Shown here piece after piece: positions 16,045 through 25,449 of a stretch of DNA of 34,393 nt. Numbering within the stretch: position 1 is the first letter of the stretch; each line of letters opens with the position of its first letter. Source of the stretch: Pontiellaceae bacterium (GTDB taxonomy: Bacteria > Verrucomicrobiota > Kiritimatiellia > Kiritimatiellales > Pontiellaceae); NCBI GenBank assembly GCA_016937945.1, contig JAFGVP010000135.1:1-34393 (forward strand), in the 5' to 3' direction. The translations under genes were made by a program, and so were the position numbers. Below the pieces are notes generated by a model. The model saw only the letters and a list, made by a program, of their open reading frames with translations. It did not search any database and was not told where the DNA came from.

Positions 16045-17153
16045 TGCCTATTCTCTCGAACAATCCGAAATCCTCAAACCGCGCATCCGACATCAAGGTT
16101 TTGGTGGTTGATGACAATGCGGTTTTTCGGAAACTGCTCGAGAAAGAACTGAATGCCGCTGAAGGCATCACCGTAGTGGGCACGGCAACCGATCCTTACG
16201 ATGCCCGCGAAAAAATTATCCAGCTGAAACCCGATGCACTGACGCTCGATATCGTCATGCCTCGCATGAGCGGGCTCGATTTTCTGCGCAAGCTTATGGC
16301 ATCTCATCCTATGCCTGTAATTATTGTCAGTGCATGGGGAAAACAGGACAGCCCCATCATGCTGGAGGCGTTGTCCGAAGGAGCCATCGCGGTCCTGCAG
16401 AAACCGGGTTTTCAGAAGAGGTCCCGCGATATGTCCGCGGAACTGGCGGATCTGCTCCGTCGGGCGCCGAACCGGACCGCCATGTTGAATTCGGAAAATA
16501 AGCGTGCAAAATCCGCTCTGAATACCCAGAGCCGCACGCGATCGGCACCCGCCGGCAAAAACCTGATAGCGATCGGGGCATCTACCGGTGGCGTCCGGAC
16601 CCTTGAACATATTTTTAAACAGCTTCCCTCTCACACACCGGGGATTGTTGTGGTCCAGCATATGCCGGCCCAGTTTACCGGTCCGTTTGCAGAACGCCTC
16701 GACACCCTGTGCCGAATGAAGGTCAAGGAAGCGGAACATCTGGACTCGGTGAAAACGGGATGCATTCTGATTGCTCCGGGTGGGCGTCATATGACCATCG
16801 CCCGAAACCGGGATGGAAGCTATCATGTCCTGCTCAATGACGACCCAAAGGTCTGCCAGCAGCGACCCAGCGTGGATGTCCTGTTTCACTCCGTGGCAAA
16901 GCACGCAGAATCACGGGCGGTCGGCGTTATTCTGACCGGCATGGGGAACGACGGTGCCGCCGGACTGCTTGCCATGCGCAATGCCGGAGCTCAGACCATT
17001 GCAGAAGATGAACAAAGCTGCGTGGTTTACGGAATGCCGATGGAAGCGGTAAAGTGCGGAGCGGCTGAGCACATTGTATCCCTCGATGCAATGGCGGGCC
17101 AACTGCTGGAGTGCGCTTATCGTAATCCGGCACACAGTGGAGTGATGGGATGA
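16044..17153 (+). CDS. cheB: Chemotaxis methylesterase/response regulator CheB, copy 2
   Basis: A 369-residue second CheB with the same architecture: receiver phosphoacceptor D69 (TLDIVMPRMSG), then catalytic S180 (GASTGG), H206 (VQHMP) and D303 (GMGNDGA). The triad is complete, so it is not obviously a decayed copy. It differs from copy 1 mainly in the N-terminal extension, the basic linker (about 140-172) and the end of the receiver. It shares one nucleotide with the preceding gene (TAATG) and four with the following one (ATGA). Both copies arose by duplication, but they have diverged enough to have separate roles. Confidence 0.94.
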   Translation: MPILSNNPKSSNRASDIKVLVVDDNAVFRKLLEKELNAAEGITVVGTATDPYDAREKIIQLKPDALTLDIVMPRMSGLDFLRKLMASHPMPVIIVSAWGKQDSPIMLEALSEGAIAVLQKPGFQKRSRDMSAELADLLRRAPNRTAMLNSENKRAKSALNTQSRTRSAPAGKNLIAIGASTGGVRTLEHIFKQLPSHTPGIVVVQHMPAQFTGPFAERLDTLCRMKVKEAEHLDSVKTGCILIAPGGRHMTIARNRDGSYHVLLNDDPKVCQQRPSVDVLFHSVAKHAESRAVGVILTGMGNDGAAGLLAMRNAGAQTIAEDEQSCVVYGMPMEAVKCGAAEHIVSLDAMAGQLLECAYRNPAHSGVMG

Positions 17154-17995
17154 ATAAACGTGATAAAATTCTGAATGCTCTGGGCAACGTGGAATACCTT
17201 GCCAGCCCCTCAATGGCCGCACTGGGCGTAATGAACGACACGAATGTGGATCGGGACAAGCTGCTTCGGACTCTGGAACTGGATCCGGCGCTGACCTCCA
17301 ACCTGCTGCGATTCGCCAACTCTGCCTACTTCGGCTTTGCTCGCTCCATTCACTCGGTCAATGAAGCCGTGGTGCGCCTCGGGCTTAAATCGATCCGGCG
17401 GATGCTTTATCTCTCCATTTCATCCGGCGTGTCGCATAAGGCGGTTCAGGGATATGATCTTCCTCCCAAGGAATTGTGGCACCATCTGGCCACCAGTGCC
17501 GTCTGCACCGAAATTCTGGCAAAAAAAACCGGAACCGAAGCCAGCGAAGTCGCATTTACCGCAGCCCTGCTGCATGACGTCGGGAAAATGGTGCTCGGCT
17601 CTTATCTGGCCGTTGATGCCGCCCCCATCCTGAAGCTTGCCCAGGAACAGAACATGTCGTTCGACGAGGCGGAAACAGAAGTGCTGGGCATCAACCACGC
17701 CGAGATCGGAGCCGAGCTGCTGACCCGATGGAACCTGCCCGACGCAATTATCGAAACGGTTCGCTGGCATCATGATCCCGACAGCTACCCGGACGAAGAT
17801 AAGAACAATGTCGATCTGGTCCATCTCTCGGACGCCATATCGATCATGGCCGGAACCGGCCTCGGGATTGACGGCCTGCGCTATAACATTTGCAAGAGCT
17901 CCGAACGCCGTATGGGTTGCTCCCTGCTCGTCGTCGAGCAGGTCCTGTGCGACCTGCGCGACGAAGCCGAAAAGCTCGAGTCTGCCGCAGACTAA
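17150..17995 (+). CDS. HDOD-domain protein, last gene of the che operon
   Basis: A 281-residue HDOD protein. HDOD domains are related to HD hydrolases and are usually regulatory. Here HD-like residues persist (LLHDVGK, INHAEIGAELL, WHHDP), so some metal binding is conceivable. The typical N-terminal part LDPALTSNLLRFANSAYF and the helix AVVRLGLKSIRRMLYLS are clear. Translational coupling to cheB copy 2 (ATGA overlap) ties it to chemotaxis, but its exact function is unknown. It ends convergently, sharing 3 nt with the opposite-strand YchJ-like gene. Confidence 0.85.
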   Translation: MNKRDKILNALGNVEYLASPSMAALGVMNDTNVDRDKLLRTLELDPALTSNLLRFANSAYFGFARSIHSVNEAVVRLGLKSIRRMLYLSISSGVSHKAVQGYDLPPKELWHHLATSAVCTEILAKKTGTEASEVAFTAALLHDVGKMVLGSYLAVDAAPILKLAQEQNMSFDEAETEVLGINHAEIGAELLTRWNLPDAIIETVRWHHDPDSYPDEDKNNVDLVHLSDAISIMAGTGLGIDGLRYNICKSSERRMGCSLLVVEQVLCDLRDEAEKLESAAD

Positions 17996-18390
17996 GCCAG
18001 CTCACCGACATAAAACCAAGTTCCACCCACCTTCCGGAACAGCGACTCTTCGTGATGCCGACCGGGACCTGAGGGGGAGACATACTCGGCAACAAATTCA
18101 ACCGTGCCTGACTCATCATTGACCCCGCCTCGGGAAAACGAAATAACATGCAGCCGAAGCCATTCGATCTGCTGCATCGTCTGAAGAATCGAAGCCTCGA
18201 GCGGACTGGTCCGGGATTCCGGCAGGGTTGTACGCACAAGATATTGGTCATCCCCAAGCACGTAAGCAGTATATCGGGACCGCATCAACTGCTCGGCAGT
18301 CCGGGCTTTTCGGCGGCCGCTGATGATTCCCCCGCAGCACGCTTCAAGCGAAGCTCCGCTTCCACAATAACAACTTTCAAACGTAAGCAT
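17992..18390 (-). CDS. YchJ-like protein with one N-terminal SEC-C motif
   Basis: 132 residues from the chosen ATG. The N-terminal C-x-C-GSG-x7-CC zinc motif (CYCGSGASLEACCGG) and the segment LMRSRYTAYVLGD are diagnostic for the YchJ (UPF0225) family. E. coli YchJ carries a second SEC-C motif at the C-terminus; this one stops after FRKVGGTWFYVGEL without it. AGGA is 6 nt before the ATG at 18390; in-frame ATGs at 18396 and 18414 are less well placed. Function is unknown; a zinc-binding NTF2-like fold is family knowledge. Confidence 0.85.
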   Translation of the reverse strand: MLTFESCYCGSGASLEACCGGIISGRRKARTAEQLMRSRYTAYVLGDDQYLVRTTLPESRTSPLEASILQTMQQIEWLRLHVISFSRGGVNDESGTVEFVAEYVSPSGPGRHHEESLFRKVGGTWFYVGELA

Positions 18391-18421
18391 ACTCATTCCT
18401 GGTTCAATCCTCATCCAGGCT

Positions 18422-18455
18422 AAAAAAAGTGACGGGCAACGCTCTCGTTGCCCGT
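18422..18455 (-). terminator. Intrinsic terminator of the efflux operon
   Basis: On the minus strand, ACGGGCAACG and CGTTGCCCGT form a perfect 10-bp stem around AGAG (18432-18455), followed three bases later by seven T (complement of 18422-18428). It lies about 40 nt after the end of the RND-OMF frame. Confidence 0.88.
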
Positions 18456-18496
18456 TTCAACCCGGTTTAAAATGGTTGCGTGCTTAGCCGTACACT

Positions 18497-21400
18497 CTAT
18501 CGGCGTTCCGATGCATTCATCGGTTCCCAACCGCCCCCAAGCGCCTTGAAAAGCCGAACGGAATTACTGCTGATCTTCCCTTCGCTGACAGCCAGGTCAC
18601 GCTGCAGGCTGAACAAGGACCGCTGGGCATCGAGCACATTATTAAAATCGGAAACGCCGTTTTGGTATAGATCCTGTGCAACCGCCTCGGCCTGCTGGGC
18701 CGCAAAAACTGCTGCCGCCAGCGCATCCCGTCGCTCCTGCTCGGTCTGATAGGACATCAAGGCATCCCGCACTTCACGGACCGCATTCAGTACCGTCGAT
18801 TCATAAACGGCCAACGCCTGTTCCTGCCGGGCTTCCTGCGCCTTGATGGAACTGCGGATGGAGCCGGACCGGAAAATCGGCCACGAGACCCCGGGCGCAA
18901 TGCTGTAGCGTCCACTGTCGGATTCCACGAAGGAAGAGGCCTTCAGTGATTCCAGACCGATCGATCCGACCAGACTGAACTTCGGATAGAGATCCGCCGT
19001 CGACTGTCCGATGCGCGCCGTCTGAGCTGCCAGCAGCCGTTCGGCTCGCCGGATATCCGGGCGCCGGCGCAAAACGTCGGCCGGAACGCCATCCAGCTCG
19101 ATACCGCCCACGGGTACTCTTTCGCCCGCCGCAATTTCAAGCGAACCGGGCAGTGTTCCGACCAGCACCGCCAGAGCATTGCGGCTCGCCTCGATTCCCG
19201 CCTTGATCGACGGAATGGAAGCCCGCGTACTTTCCAGATTATACCGGGCCTGCTGAACCGCCAATTCATTGCTAAGGCCGGCGGCATAACGGGACGCCAG
19301 CAGATCCATTGTTGCCTGTTGTGTTTTCAGACTCGATTCGGCGACGTTCAGCAACCGTTCATTGGTACGAAGCTGCATGTAGGCTGTAGCGGTCTCTGCA
19401 ACAATACTAACCTGCACATCACCCAGATTGGCCTGCTGCGCCTGCCAATCCGCCACGGCGGCCTCGACGGTCCGGCGCGTTCCGCCGAACAGGTCGATTT
19501 CCCAGGCGGCGTCAATGCCGCCGCTGTAAAGTGTATGCGGGACACCGCCGGAAGTCGGATAGACATTCAGCGAGGTTTCTGAGCGGGAAATACTTCCGCC
19601 GGCATCAACGGACGGACCGTATCCGCCACGAGCAACACCCAGCTGGGCACGGGCTTCGCGAGCGGCGGCAACGGCCGATTTCAGATCATTGTTATTTTCC
19701 AGCGCCGCCGCGATCAAACCGTTCAGTTCGGCATCGTCAAAGCGCTTCCACCAGTCCGCAACATCAGCGGACTGCGTTCCTGAATCCTGAAGCTCGGGAA
19801 GCGCCGGCGCTTCGTAGTCCGGGCCGACCGACATACACCCGCCCAGCAGGGGGAACAAGGCCAACAGAATCAGTAACGATGAAACATGGTGCTTTTTCCA
19901 TGCCTTTGACGCATTGGATCTCCAACCGTCGAAGAAGGCATAGAGCGCCGGAACCAGAACAATACCCAGTACCGTAGCCGCCAGCATGCCGCCGAACACC
20001 GTGGTCCCGATAGCCCGCCGACTGGCGGCGCCGGCTCCCGTGGCAAGAACCATCGGAAGCACCCCGAGAATAAAGGTGAACGCCGTCATCAATACCGCAC
20101 GGAACCGCTGAAGTGCTCCATCGGCCGCTGCCTCGAGCGTGCTCAATCCCTCTTCGCGGCGCGACTTCGAGAATTCGACAATCAGAATCGCATTCTTGCT
20201 GGCAAGGCCAACCAGCAGGATCAGACCCAGCTGAGCATAGATACTCAACGACATATGCGCAATCAACAGGCCGGCAAGCGCCCCGCAGACCGCGACGGCC
20301 ACGGAGAGAATAACCGGCAGCGGAATCGTCCAGCTTTCATACTGGGCAACCAGGAAGAGATAACCGAAAACCAGCGCCATCAGGATCAGCGAAGTCGACT
20401 GACCGGATGTCTTGCGTTCCTGATAACTCAGGCCCGACCAGGCAATCTTATATCCCTCCGGCAGCGTTTTCGCCGCAAGCGCCTCGATTTTATCCATGAC
20501 CTCTCCAGAGCTGGCCCCGGGAGCAAGCGTAACGCTGTTGAATACCGCAGAGGCAAACTGGTTGTAGCGCGTCACGGAGCGCGGCGAAAGAATGGTCGAT
20601 ACGTTCACCAGAGATGCCATCGGAACCATGGCGCCGGCTTTGCTCTGCACAAACAGCCGTCCGATATCGGACGGATCATTACGGTAAGGCCAGTCCGCCT
20701 GGGCAATCACCTTATTCACCTGACCATTAATGTTGATGTCGTTGATGTACCGCGAACCAAGCTGATTCTGGAGCGTTGAAAAGACCGATGAAACCGGAAC
20801 ATCCAGCGCCTCGGCCTTCACGCGATCGACATCCACAAAAAGACTCGGAGTTCCCGCGTTATACGTGCTGTAAGCCATCGCAATTTCCGGCATGGCGTTG
20901 AGCTGCCCCATGAACTGGTACATAACGCCCTCCAGTTTATGCGCATCAGGGTCTCCTGTTGCCTGCAGCAGCATGTCCAGACCGCCACTGGTTCCCATGC
21001 CCATGATAGCCGGTGGAACCGCCATAATGATGCGAGCCTCCGGAATGGCGGCCAGCTGACCCATCAGGCGCTGCTGGATGGCTCCGACCTGGAGTGCCGG
21101 CTCTTTACGCTCATCCCAGTTCTTCAGACCGGCCAGGATAAAGCCCATGTTTTCACCGCTTCCGAAGAAGCTGAAACCGGAAACGCTGACCGAGAATTCC
21201 ACGCCGGGCGTGTTCAGCACGATCGGGGTAATCTCGTCGAGAACCTCCTGGGTTCGCTCAACCGAAGCCCCTTCCGGCAGCTGTACAGCGCCGAAGAGCA
21301 TACCCTGGTCTTCATCCGGAAGGAATGAGGTCGGGCTCTTCGAGAACATGAAGACACTTGCTCCGATGGCGAGGAGCAGGCATAAAATGGTCATGAAGCG

Positions 21401-23020
21401 CCGGCGGGCGAGGCCCATGGTGAAGGCCACATATCCATTTCGACCCCGGTCCAGCACAGTGTTAAACCAGCGGAGGGGACCATGCTTCCGTTCCTTCGGA
21501 ATCCGAAGGATGGTCGCACACAGTGCTGGACTCAGGGTCAATGCCATGATGGAGGAGAAAACCACCGCGGCAGAAATTGTCAGGGCAAACTGCTGGTAGA
21601 TGCGTCCCGTAATCCCGCCGATGAAACCGACCGGAACGAAGATGGAGAGCAGCACGAGCGTGGTTGCAATAATAGCGCCGGATACATCTTCCATGGCGCG
21701 GAATGATGCTGTCCGATGATCCATCCCTTCGGTCTCCATCAGGTAGAGCACGCGTTCCACCACCACAATGGCGTCGTCCACCACAATCCCGATCACGAGA
21801 ATCAGTGCAAACAGCGTGAGAGTATTGATGGTGAATCCGCAAACGAGCAGCACCGCAAAGGTTGCCAGCAGAGAAACCGGAATCGCCAGCAACGGAATGA
21901 GCGTCGCACGCCAATCCTGCAGGAACAGATAGCAGACCAGAACCACAAGCAGGAAGGTGATGAGCAGCGTCACCAGAATTTCGTTAATGCTGGTACTTAC
22001 ATATTCCGTCGCATCGTACGGAAGAACGATCTCCATATCTTCCGGGAAACCCTTCTTGAGTTCGTCGAGCTCAGCGCGAATCTGCTTCATGGTATCCAGC
22101 GCATTCGAGCCGGCGGTACGCGTCAGGCGCATACCGACGGCGGTACCGCCCTTATACTTGGCATCGTGACCATAGCTGTCGGCACCCAGCTCAATCCGGG
22201 CAATATCCTTCAGGCGTACCACGGCCGTACCATCGGTCCGGACGATAATGTTTTCAAAGTCGGCCGGGTCCGATAGACGACCCTTGGCCTGCAGGGAAAA
22301 GCTCATTCGGGCACTGCCGTCACCGGGCACCGCCCCGACCGATCCCGGCGAAGCCTGGATATTCTGTTGTCGAATGGCGGTCAGCACTTCATCCACGCTC
22401 ATGCCGAGTGCGGCAATACGGTCGGAATCCATCCAGACGCGCATACTGTACTTCGCACCGAACACGCCCACGCTGCTCACGCCCGGAAGACGTTCCAGCG
22501 CCGGCTGAATGTAGTCATAGGCATAGTTGCTCATGAAGAGCCGATCGTAGGACCCGTTCGGAGAGAGCAGGATCACGAAACCCAGCATGTCGGAAGACTG
22601 GGTCTGTACGCTGACGCCCTGCTGCACCACTTCCGAGGGAAGCAGCGGAGTTGCGCGCTGCACGCGGTTCTGTACCTGAACCTGGGCAATGTCCGGATCG
22701 GTTCCAATGGCAAAGGTTACGGTCAGCGAATAGCCGCCGTTGCCGTCGGAAGAGGACGACATGTAGAGCATGTTGTCCACTCCGTTCACGGCCTGCTCAA
22801 TCGGAGCGGCCACCGTTGCGGCAAGCACCTCGGCATTGGCGCCGGGATACGCCGCCGTCACCATGACCTGAGGCGGGGTGATCTGCGGATACTGAGCCAC
22901 CGGCAGCGAAAAGATCGCCAACAGGCCGGCGAGCGCCAGCACAATCGAGATCACACCGGCAAAGCGGGGTCGCCGGATAAAGATGCTCGAGAAGTTAAAT
23001 TTTTTCTGGGGAGTATTCAT
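18497..23020 (-). CDS. RND efflux pump fused in frame to an outer-membrane factor lipoprotein
   Basis: One 1507-codon frame. Residues 1-1040 are a complete HAE1/AcrB-type RND transporter: IFIRRPRFA start, periplasmic loops, the TM4 acidic pair D415-D416 in [25 protein letters not shown] near the end. Residues from about 1042 are an OprM/NodT-type outer-membrane factor of normal size (about 466), starting with the signal peptide [20 protein letters not shown] and lipobox Cys1062, then GPDYEAP. At the junction, 19901-19898 read on the minus strand give ATGG. Without one G this would be ATGA: the RND would stop at TGA and the OMF would start MKKHHVSS. So the fusion looks like a one-base change (or base-call error) at an ancestral 4-nt overlap. 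If real, signal peptidase II could still separate the parts. AGGG precedes the RND start. Confidence 0.9.
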   Translation of the reverse strand: MNTPQKKFNFSSIFIRRPRFAGVISIVLALAGLLAIFSLPVAQYPQITPPQVMVTAAYPGANAEVLAATVAAPIEQAVNGVDNMLYMSSSSDGNGGYSLTVTFAIGTDPDIAQVQVQNRVQRATPLLPSEVVQQGVSVQTQSSDMLGFVILLSPNGSYDRLFMSNYAYDYIQPALERLPGVSSVGVFGAKYSMRVWMDSDRIAALGMSVDEVLTAIRQQNIQASPGSVGAVPGDGSARMSFSLQAKGRLSDPADFENIIVRTDGTAVVRLKDIARIELGADSYGHDAKYKGGTAVGMRLTRTAGSNALDTMKQIRAELDELKKGFPEDMEIVLPYDATEYVSTSINEILVTLLITFLLVVLVCYLFLQDWRATLIPLLAIPVSLLATFAVLLVCGFTINTLTLFALILVIGIVVDDAIVVVERVLYLMETEGMDHRTASFRAMEDVSGAIIATTLVLLSIFVPVGFIGGITGRIYQQFALTISAAVVFSSIMALTLSPALCATILRIPKERKHGPLRWFNTVLDRGRNGYVAFTMGLARRRFMTILCLLLAIGASVFMFSKSPTSFLPDEDQGMLFGAVQLPEGASVERTQEVLDEITPIVLNTPGVEFSVSVSGFSFFGSGENMGFILAGLKNWDERKEPALQVGAIQQRLMGQLAAIPEARIIMAVPPAIMGMGTSGGLDMLLQATGDPDAHKLEGVMYQFMGQLNAMPEIAMAYSTYNAGTPSLFVDVDRVKAEALDVPVSSVFSTLQNQLGSRYINDININGQVNKVIAQADWPYRNDPSDIGRLFVQSKAGAMVPMASLVNVSTILSPRSVTRYNQFASAVFNSVTLAPGASSGEVMDKIEALAAKTLPEGYKIAWSGLSYQERKTSGQSTSLILMALVFGYLFLVAQYESWTIPLPVILSVAVAVCGALAGLLIAHMSLSIYAQLGLILLVGLASKNAILIVEFSKSRREEGLSTLEAAADGALQRFRAVLMTAFTFILGVLPMVLATGAGAASRRAIGTTVFGGMLAATVLGIVLVPALYAFFDGWRSNASKAWKKHHVSSLLILLALFPLLGGCMSVGPDYEAPALPELQDSGTQSADVADWWKRFDDAELNGLIAAALENNNDLKSAVAAAREARAQLGVARGGYGPSVDAGGSISRSETSLNVYPTSGGVPHTLYSGGIDAAWEIDLFGGTRRTVEAAVADWQAQQANLGDVQVSIVAETATAYMQLRTNERLLNVAESSLKTQQATMDLLASRYAAGLSNELAVQQARYNLESTRASIPSIKAGIEASRNALAVLVGTLPGSLEIAAGERVPVGGIELDGVPADVLRRRPDIRRAERLLAAQTARIGQSTADLYPKFSLVGSIGLESLKASSFVESDSGRYSIAPGVSWPIFRSGSIRSSIKAQEARQEQALAVYESTVLNAVREVRDALMSYQTEQERRDALAAAVFAAQQAEAVAQDLYQNGVSDFNNVLDAQRSLFSLQRDLAVSEGKISSNSVRLFKALGGGWEPMNASERR

Positions 23021-23034
23021 TTTTGTTACCCTGA

Positions 23035-24156
23035 CTATTCAGTTGCTTCGGTACTGATAATGGAAACCGGTGCACCGGGGCGCAGGGACTGTACGCCTGC
23101 AGTGACCACCAGATCGCCGGATGCCAGGCCGGATTCAATAATCTGCCGTCGTCCGACAACGACGCCCGGAACCACCGGTTTCGGAACCGCCGTATGCTCA
23201 GCCGTGACGCACCACACAAAGGGACCATCTGCGCCATAGAGAATGGATTCGACCGGAACGACGATCCGGTCCGGCGCATTGCGCTCTTCCACCATGACCG
23301 TTACGAAATTATTCGGAACCAGCAGGCGGCTCGGATTATCAAACCGCAGGTGGATATCAATCGTTCCCGTGGCCGGATTCATCTGGTTATCATCAAACTC
23401 TATCGCTCCTTCACCGGGAAGCACCACGCCGTTGGCAAGGCGCACGGTCAGGCGCGGAGCGTATGTTTCGTCGTTGCTGTATCTTTCAAATGCCGTCAGG
23501 TATTCCGCATCCGGCATCGCAAAAACCACGCGGATCGGATCCACCTGAATCACGGTGGCCAAAGCGCCGGAAGAAGGCGATACCAGATTTCCCGTAGTGA
23601 TCAGCGCACGCCCGATACGGCCATCGATCGGCGATGAGATTTTTGTGTAACCCAGATCAATCTGAGCCTGACGAACGGCGGCTTCGGCCTTTTTAACCAG
23701 CGCCTGCCCTTCAGACATATTGGCTTCAGCGGTGTCCAGGTCTGACTTTGAAACGCTGCGGTTATCCGCCGACTTCAGCATGGCCAGAAATTTTTCCGCA
23801 CGATCGAGAGCAGCCAGTTCCTGGGCCAGCTCCGCTTCGCGCTGGGCTAAAGTTGCTTCGTACATTGCGGCATCGAGCGTAAAAAGCAACTGTCCTTTCG
23901 TGACCCGGGTGCCTTCATCAAAATGAATGCCCTCAATAGTCCCGGACACCTGAGCCATCAGGTTCACCTGCTGGACAGGCTCAACGTGCGCGATATATTC
24001 AGAAACGGGATTCACCTCTTCCATCTTTACCGAAACAGTACGGACCCCTGCCGGCGGCCGTGCTCCGGCTCCCGCAGGCGCAGCCTGCTTGCTGCATCCG
24101 GAAAGACTCAATCCAAAGGCAGCCAATGCCGCCGAAATCAATGCTGTTTTTTTCAT
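23035..24156 (-). CDS. Periplasmic adaptor (membrane fusion protein) of the RND pump
   Basis: A 373-residue AcrA/MexA-type adaptor lipoprotein. It has a lipoprotein signal with Cys21 (LSLSGC), followed by a barrel-sandwich half with [20 protein letters not shown], a helical hairpin rich in Ala/Glu (about 105-165), the returning half [13 protein letters not shown], a beta-barrel and a membrane-proximal end. It links the RND pump to the outer-membrane factor in the periplasm. Its start overlaps the tetR stop by 4 nt (ATGA), and the pump follows 14 nt downstream with its own AGGG site. Confidence 0.94.
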   Translation of the reverse strand: MKKTALISAALAAFGLSLSGCSKQAAPAGAGARPPAGVRTVSVKMEEVNPVSEYIAHVEPVQQVNLMAQVSGTIEGIHFDEGTRVTKGQLLFTLDAAMYEATLAQREAELAQELAALDRAEKFLAMLKSADNRSVSKSDLDTAEANMSEGQALVKKAEAAVRQAQIDLGYTKISSPIDGRIGRALITTGNLVSPSSGALATVIQVDPIRVVFAMPDAEYLTAFERYSNDETYAPRLTVRLANGVVLPGEGAIEFDDNQMNPATGTIDIHLRFDNPSRLLVPNNFVTVMVEERNAPDRIVVPVESILYGADGPFVWCVTAEHTAVPKPVVPGVVVGRRQIIESGLASGDLVVTAGVQSLRPGAPVSIISTEATE

Positions 24157-24782
24157 ACAACCTGCTCCTTTTTTGCAATATCCTTAAAAAGACTATCAAA
24201 TCCATATTCCAGCCGGTAGATCAGCTCTTCTTCACTGATTTTTCCGATCATCATCCAGCGCATCAATCCGACCCATGTCGCCATAAGCAGCGATCCAAGT
24301 TTCTCGGCATCGAGTGATGCATCCACGACCCCCAATTCCTGCAGACGGCTGATCGCGGAGGAATACCGAAGAAAGGGATCTTCGCCCATCTCGGCCAGTC
24401 GGGCACGCACCTCCGACATCAGCTCTTCGGACCATTCGATCTGGAAATTGATAAAAAACTCAAATTTGCGCAGGGCGGGATCAGCCAGTACCTTCCGCGC
24501 AGATTCCACGTAGCAGGCACGAACGGACTCCAATGATTCCACCAGGCCATCCGGCCGATCCACACGCATACACTTACGCGTCAAGGTTTCCTCGATCAGG
24601 GTTACCAAAAGATCGGTCTTGCTCTTGAAGTGCCAGTAAACCGCGCCTTTGGTCAGGTCGAGCTGCTGCGCAATATCCACAAATGTCGTACGCGAGTAGC
24701 CCTTGCGGGAAAACACATCCAGCGCAGCATCCAGAATCTGCTTTCTGGTTTCCGCAGCCTCTTCTTTGGTTCGTCTCGCCAT
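24153..24782 (-). CDS. TetR-family repressor of the efflux operon (AcrR/TtgR type)
   Basis: A 209-residue regulator. The N-terminal DNA-binding domain has the helix-turn-helix at about 33-52 (TFVDIAQQLDLTKGAVYWHF), the most recognisable TetR segment. The C-terminal domain of about 150 residues would bind inducers. It is the first gene of the efflux operon, so it should repress its own transcription and that of the pump. A perfect 20-bp palindrome 41 nt upstream is the likely operator. Inducers cannot be deduced. Confidence 0.93.
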   Translation of the reverse strand: MARRTKEEAAETRKQILDAALDVFSRKGYSRTTFVDIAQQLDLTKGAVYWHFKSKTDLLVTLIEETLTRKCMRVDRPDGLVESLESVRACYVESARKVLADPALRKFEFFINFQIEWSEELMSEVRARLAEMGEDPFLRYSSAISRLQELGVVDASLDAEKLGSLLMATWVGLMRWMMIGKISEEELIYRLEYGFDSLFKDIAKKEQVV

Positions 24783-24823
24783 TTTTTATTTACCTTTTCC
24801 AATTACTTGAGTCGCGCGTTTTA

Positions 24824-24843
24824 CATACCTTCCGGAAGGTATG
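24824..24843 (-). promoter_or_regulatory. Palindromic operator for the TetR-family repressor
   Basis: CATACCTTCCGGAAGGTATG is a perfect 20-bp inverted repeat, 41 nt before the tetR start. On the minus strand a TTGCAT (-35-like, 24846-24841) and TAAAAC (-10-like) stand 17 nt apart with the palindrome between and over them, so binding would block the promoter. The operator assignment rests on position and symmetry; the promoter elements are weaker. Confidence 0.75.
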
Positions 24844-24976
24844 CAACAACTAATACCTGTTTTTATTCGAACCGTTCATTACATGCATTCCAGAAAGTCA
24901 TTTGGAGGGGCATTCGGACATAAATAACGGTTAAATTACCTGACATTTTAAGCATTTAAAATAATTCACAAAGAGG

Positions 24977-24992
24977 TGGCACACTCTGTGCT
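24977..24992 (+). promoter_or_regulatory. Sigma-54 promoter of the seven-cysteine gene
   Basis: TGGCACACTCTGTGCT matches the sigma-54 consensus at all fixed positions but one (G for T before TGC). It ends 28 nt before the start codon, leaving room for a short leader with the GGGGGG ribosome site at 25011-25016. It is one of the two best matches in the window. Confidence 0.7.
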
Positions 24993-25020
24993 TTAACTGG
25001 ATCAGTATCAGGGGGGAACC

Positions 25021-25425
25021 ATGAAGGCACCATTTAAAACATGTACGGTATGCGCGCATCGCTGGCAGGGATTGCAGGATCTGATCCGCGACAAGAATAT
25101 TTATATCAACGGATATCAGGCTTCTTTCAGAAATGCCGATGACGGCCTTTTCATGGTGACGCATAATGTCGAGGGCTGCGGCACAACGCTTGCCATTAAA
25201 GCGGGCGATCTGAAAGCCCTCTACACGGGCCCCATATATAGTCAGCATCTGGCCGGCTCAGACGTCTGTCCCGGCCATTGCATGAACGGTGACGATCTTC
25301 TGCCCTGCCCTAACGACTGCGCCATGAGCTGGGTTCGCGAAATTCTCCGGATTCTCATAAACCATGGGCCGGACGAACTACTCAAAAAACTTGACGAAGC
25401 TGAAAAACACGTTCAGGCGGCATAG
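25021..25425 (+). CDS. Seven-cysteine protein of unknown function
   Basis: A 134-residue soluble protein with no signal peptide or membrane segment. Cysteines fall at 8, 11, 53, 83, 87, 96 and 100: a C-x2-C near the start, one Cys in EGCGTTLA, and C-x3-C-x8-C-x3-C (CPGHC...CPNDC) near the end, suggesting zinc or an iron-sulfur cofactor. Similar proteins occur, as far as I recall, in anaerobic delta-proteobacteria, without a known function. The strong ribosome site and the sigma-54 promoter support a real gene. Sharing that promoter type with the receptors suggests a motility or sensing link, which is inference. It ends convergently 24 nt from the ABC-F gene. Confidence 0.8.
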   Translation: MKAPFKTCTVCAHRWQGLQDLIRDKNIYINGYQASFRNADDGLFMVTHNVEGCGTTLAIKAGDLKALYTGPIYSQHLAGSDVCPGHCMNGDDLLPCPNDCAMSWVREILRILINHGPDELLKKLDEAEKHVQAA

Positions 25426-25449
25426 CAGAAGACGCGTTAAAGGGCGGAA

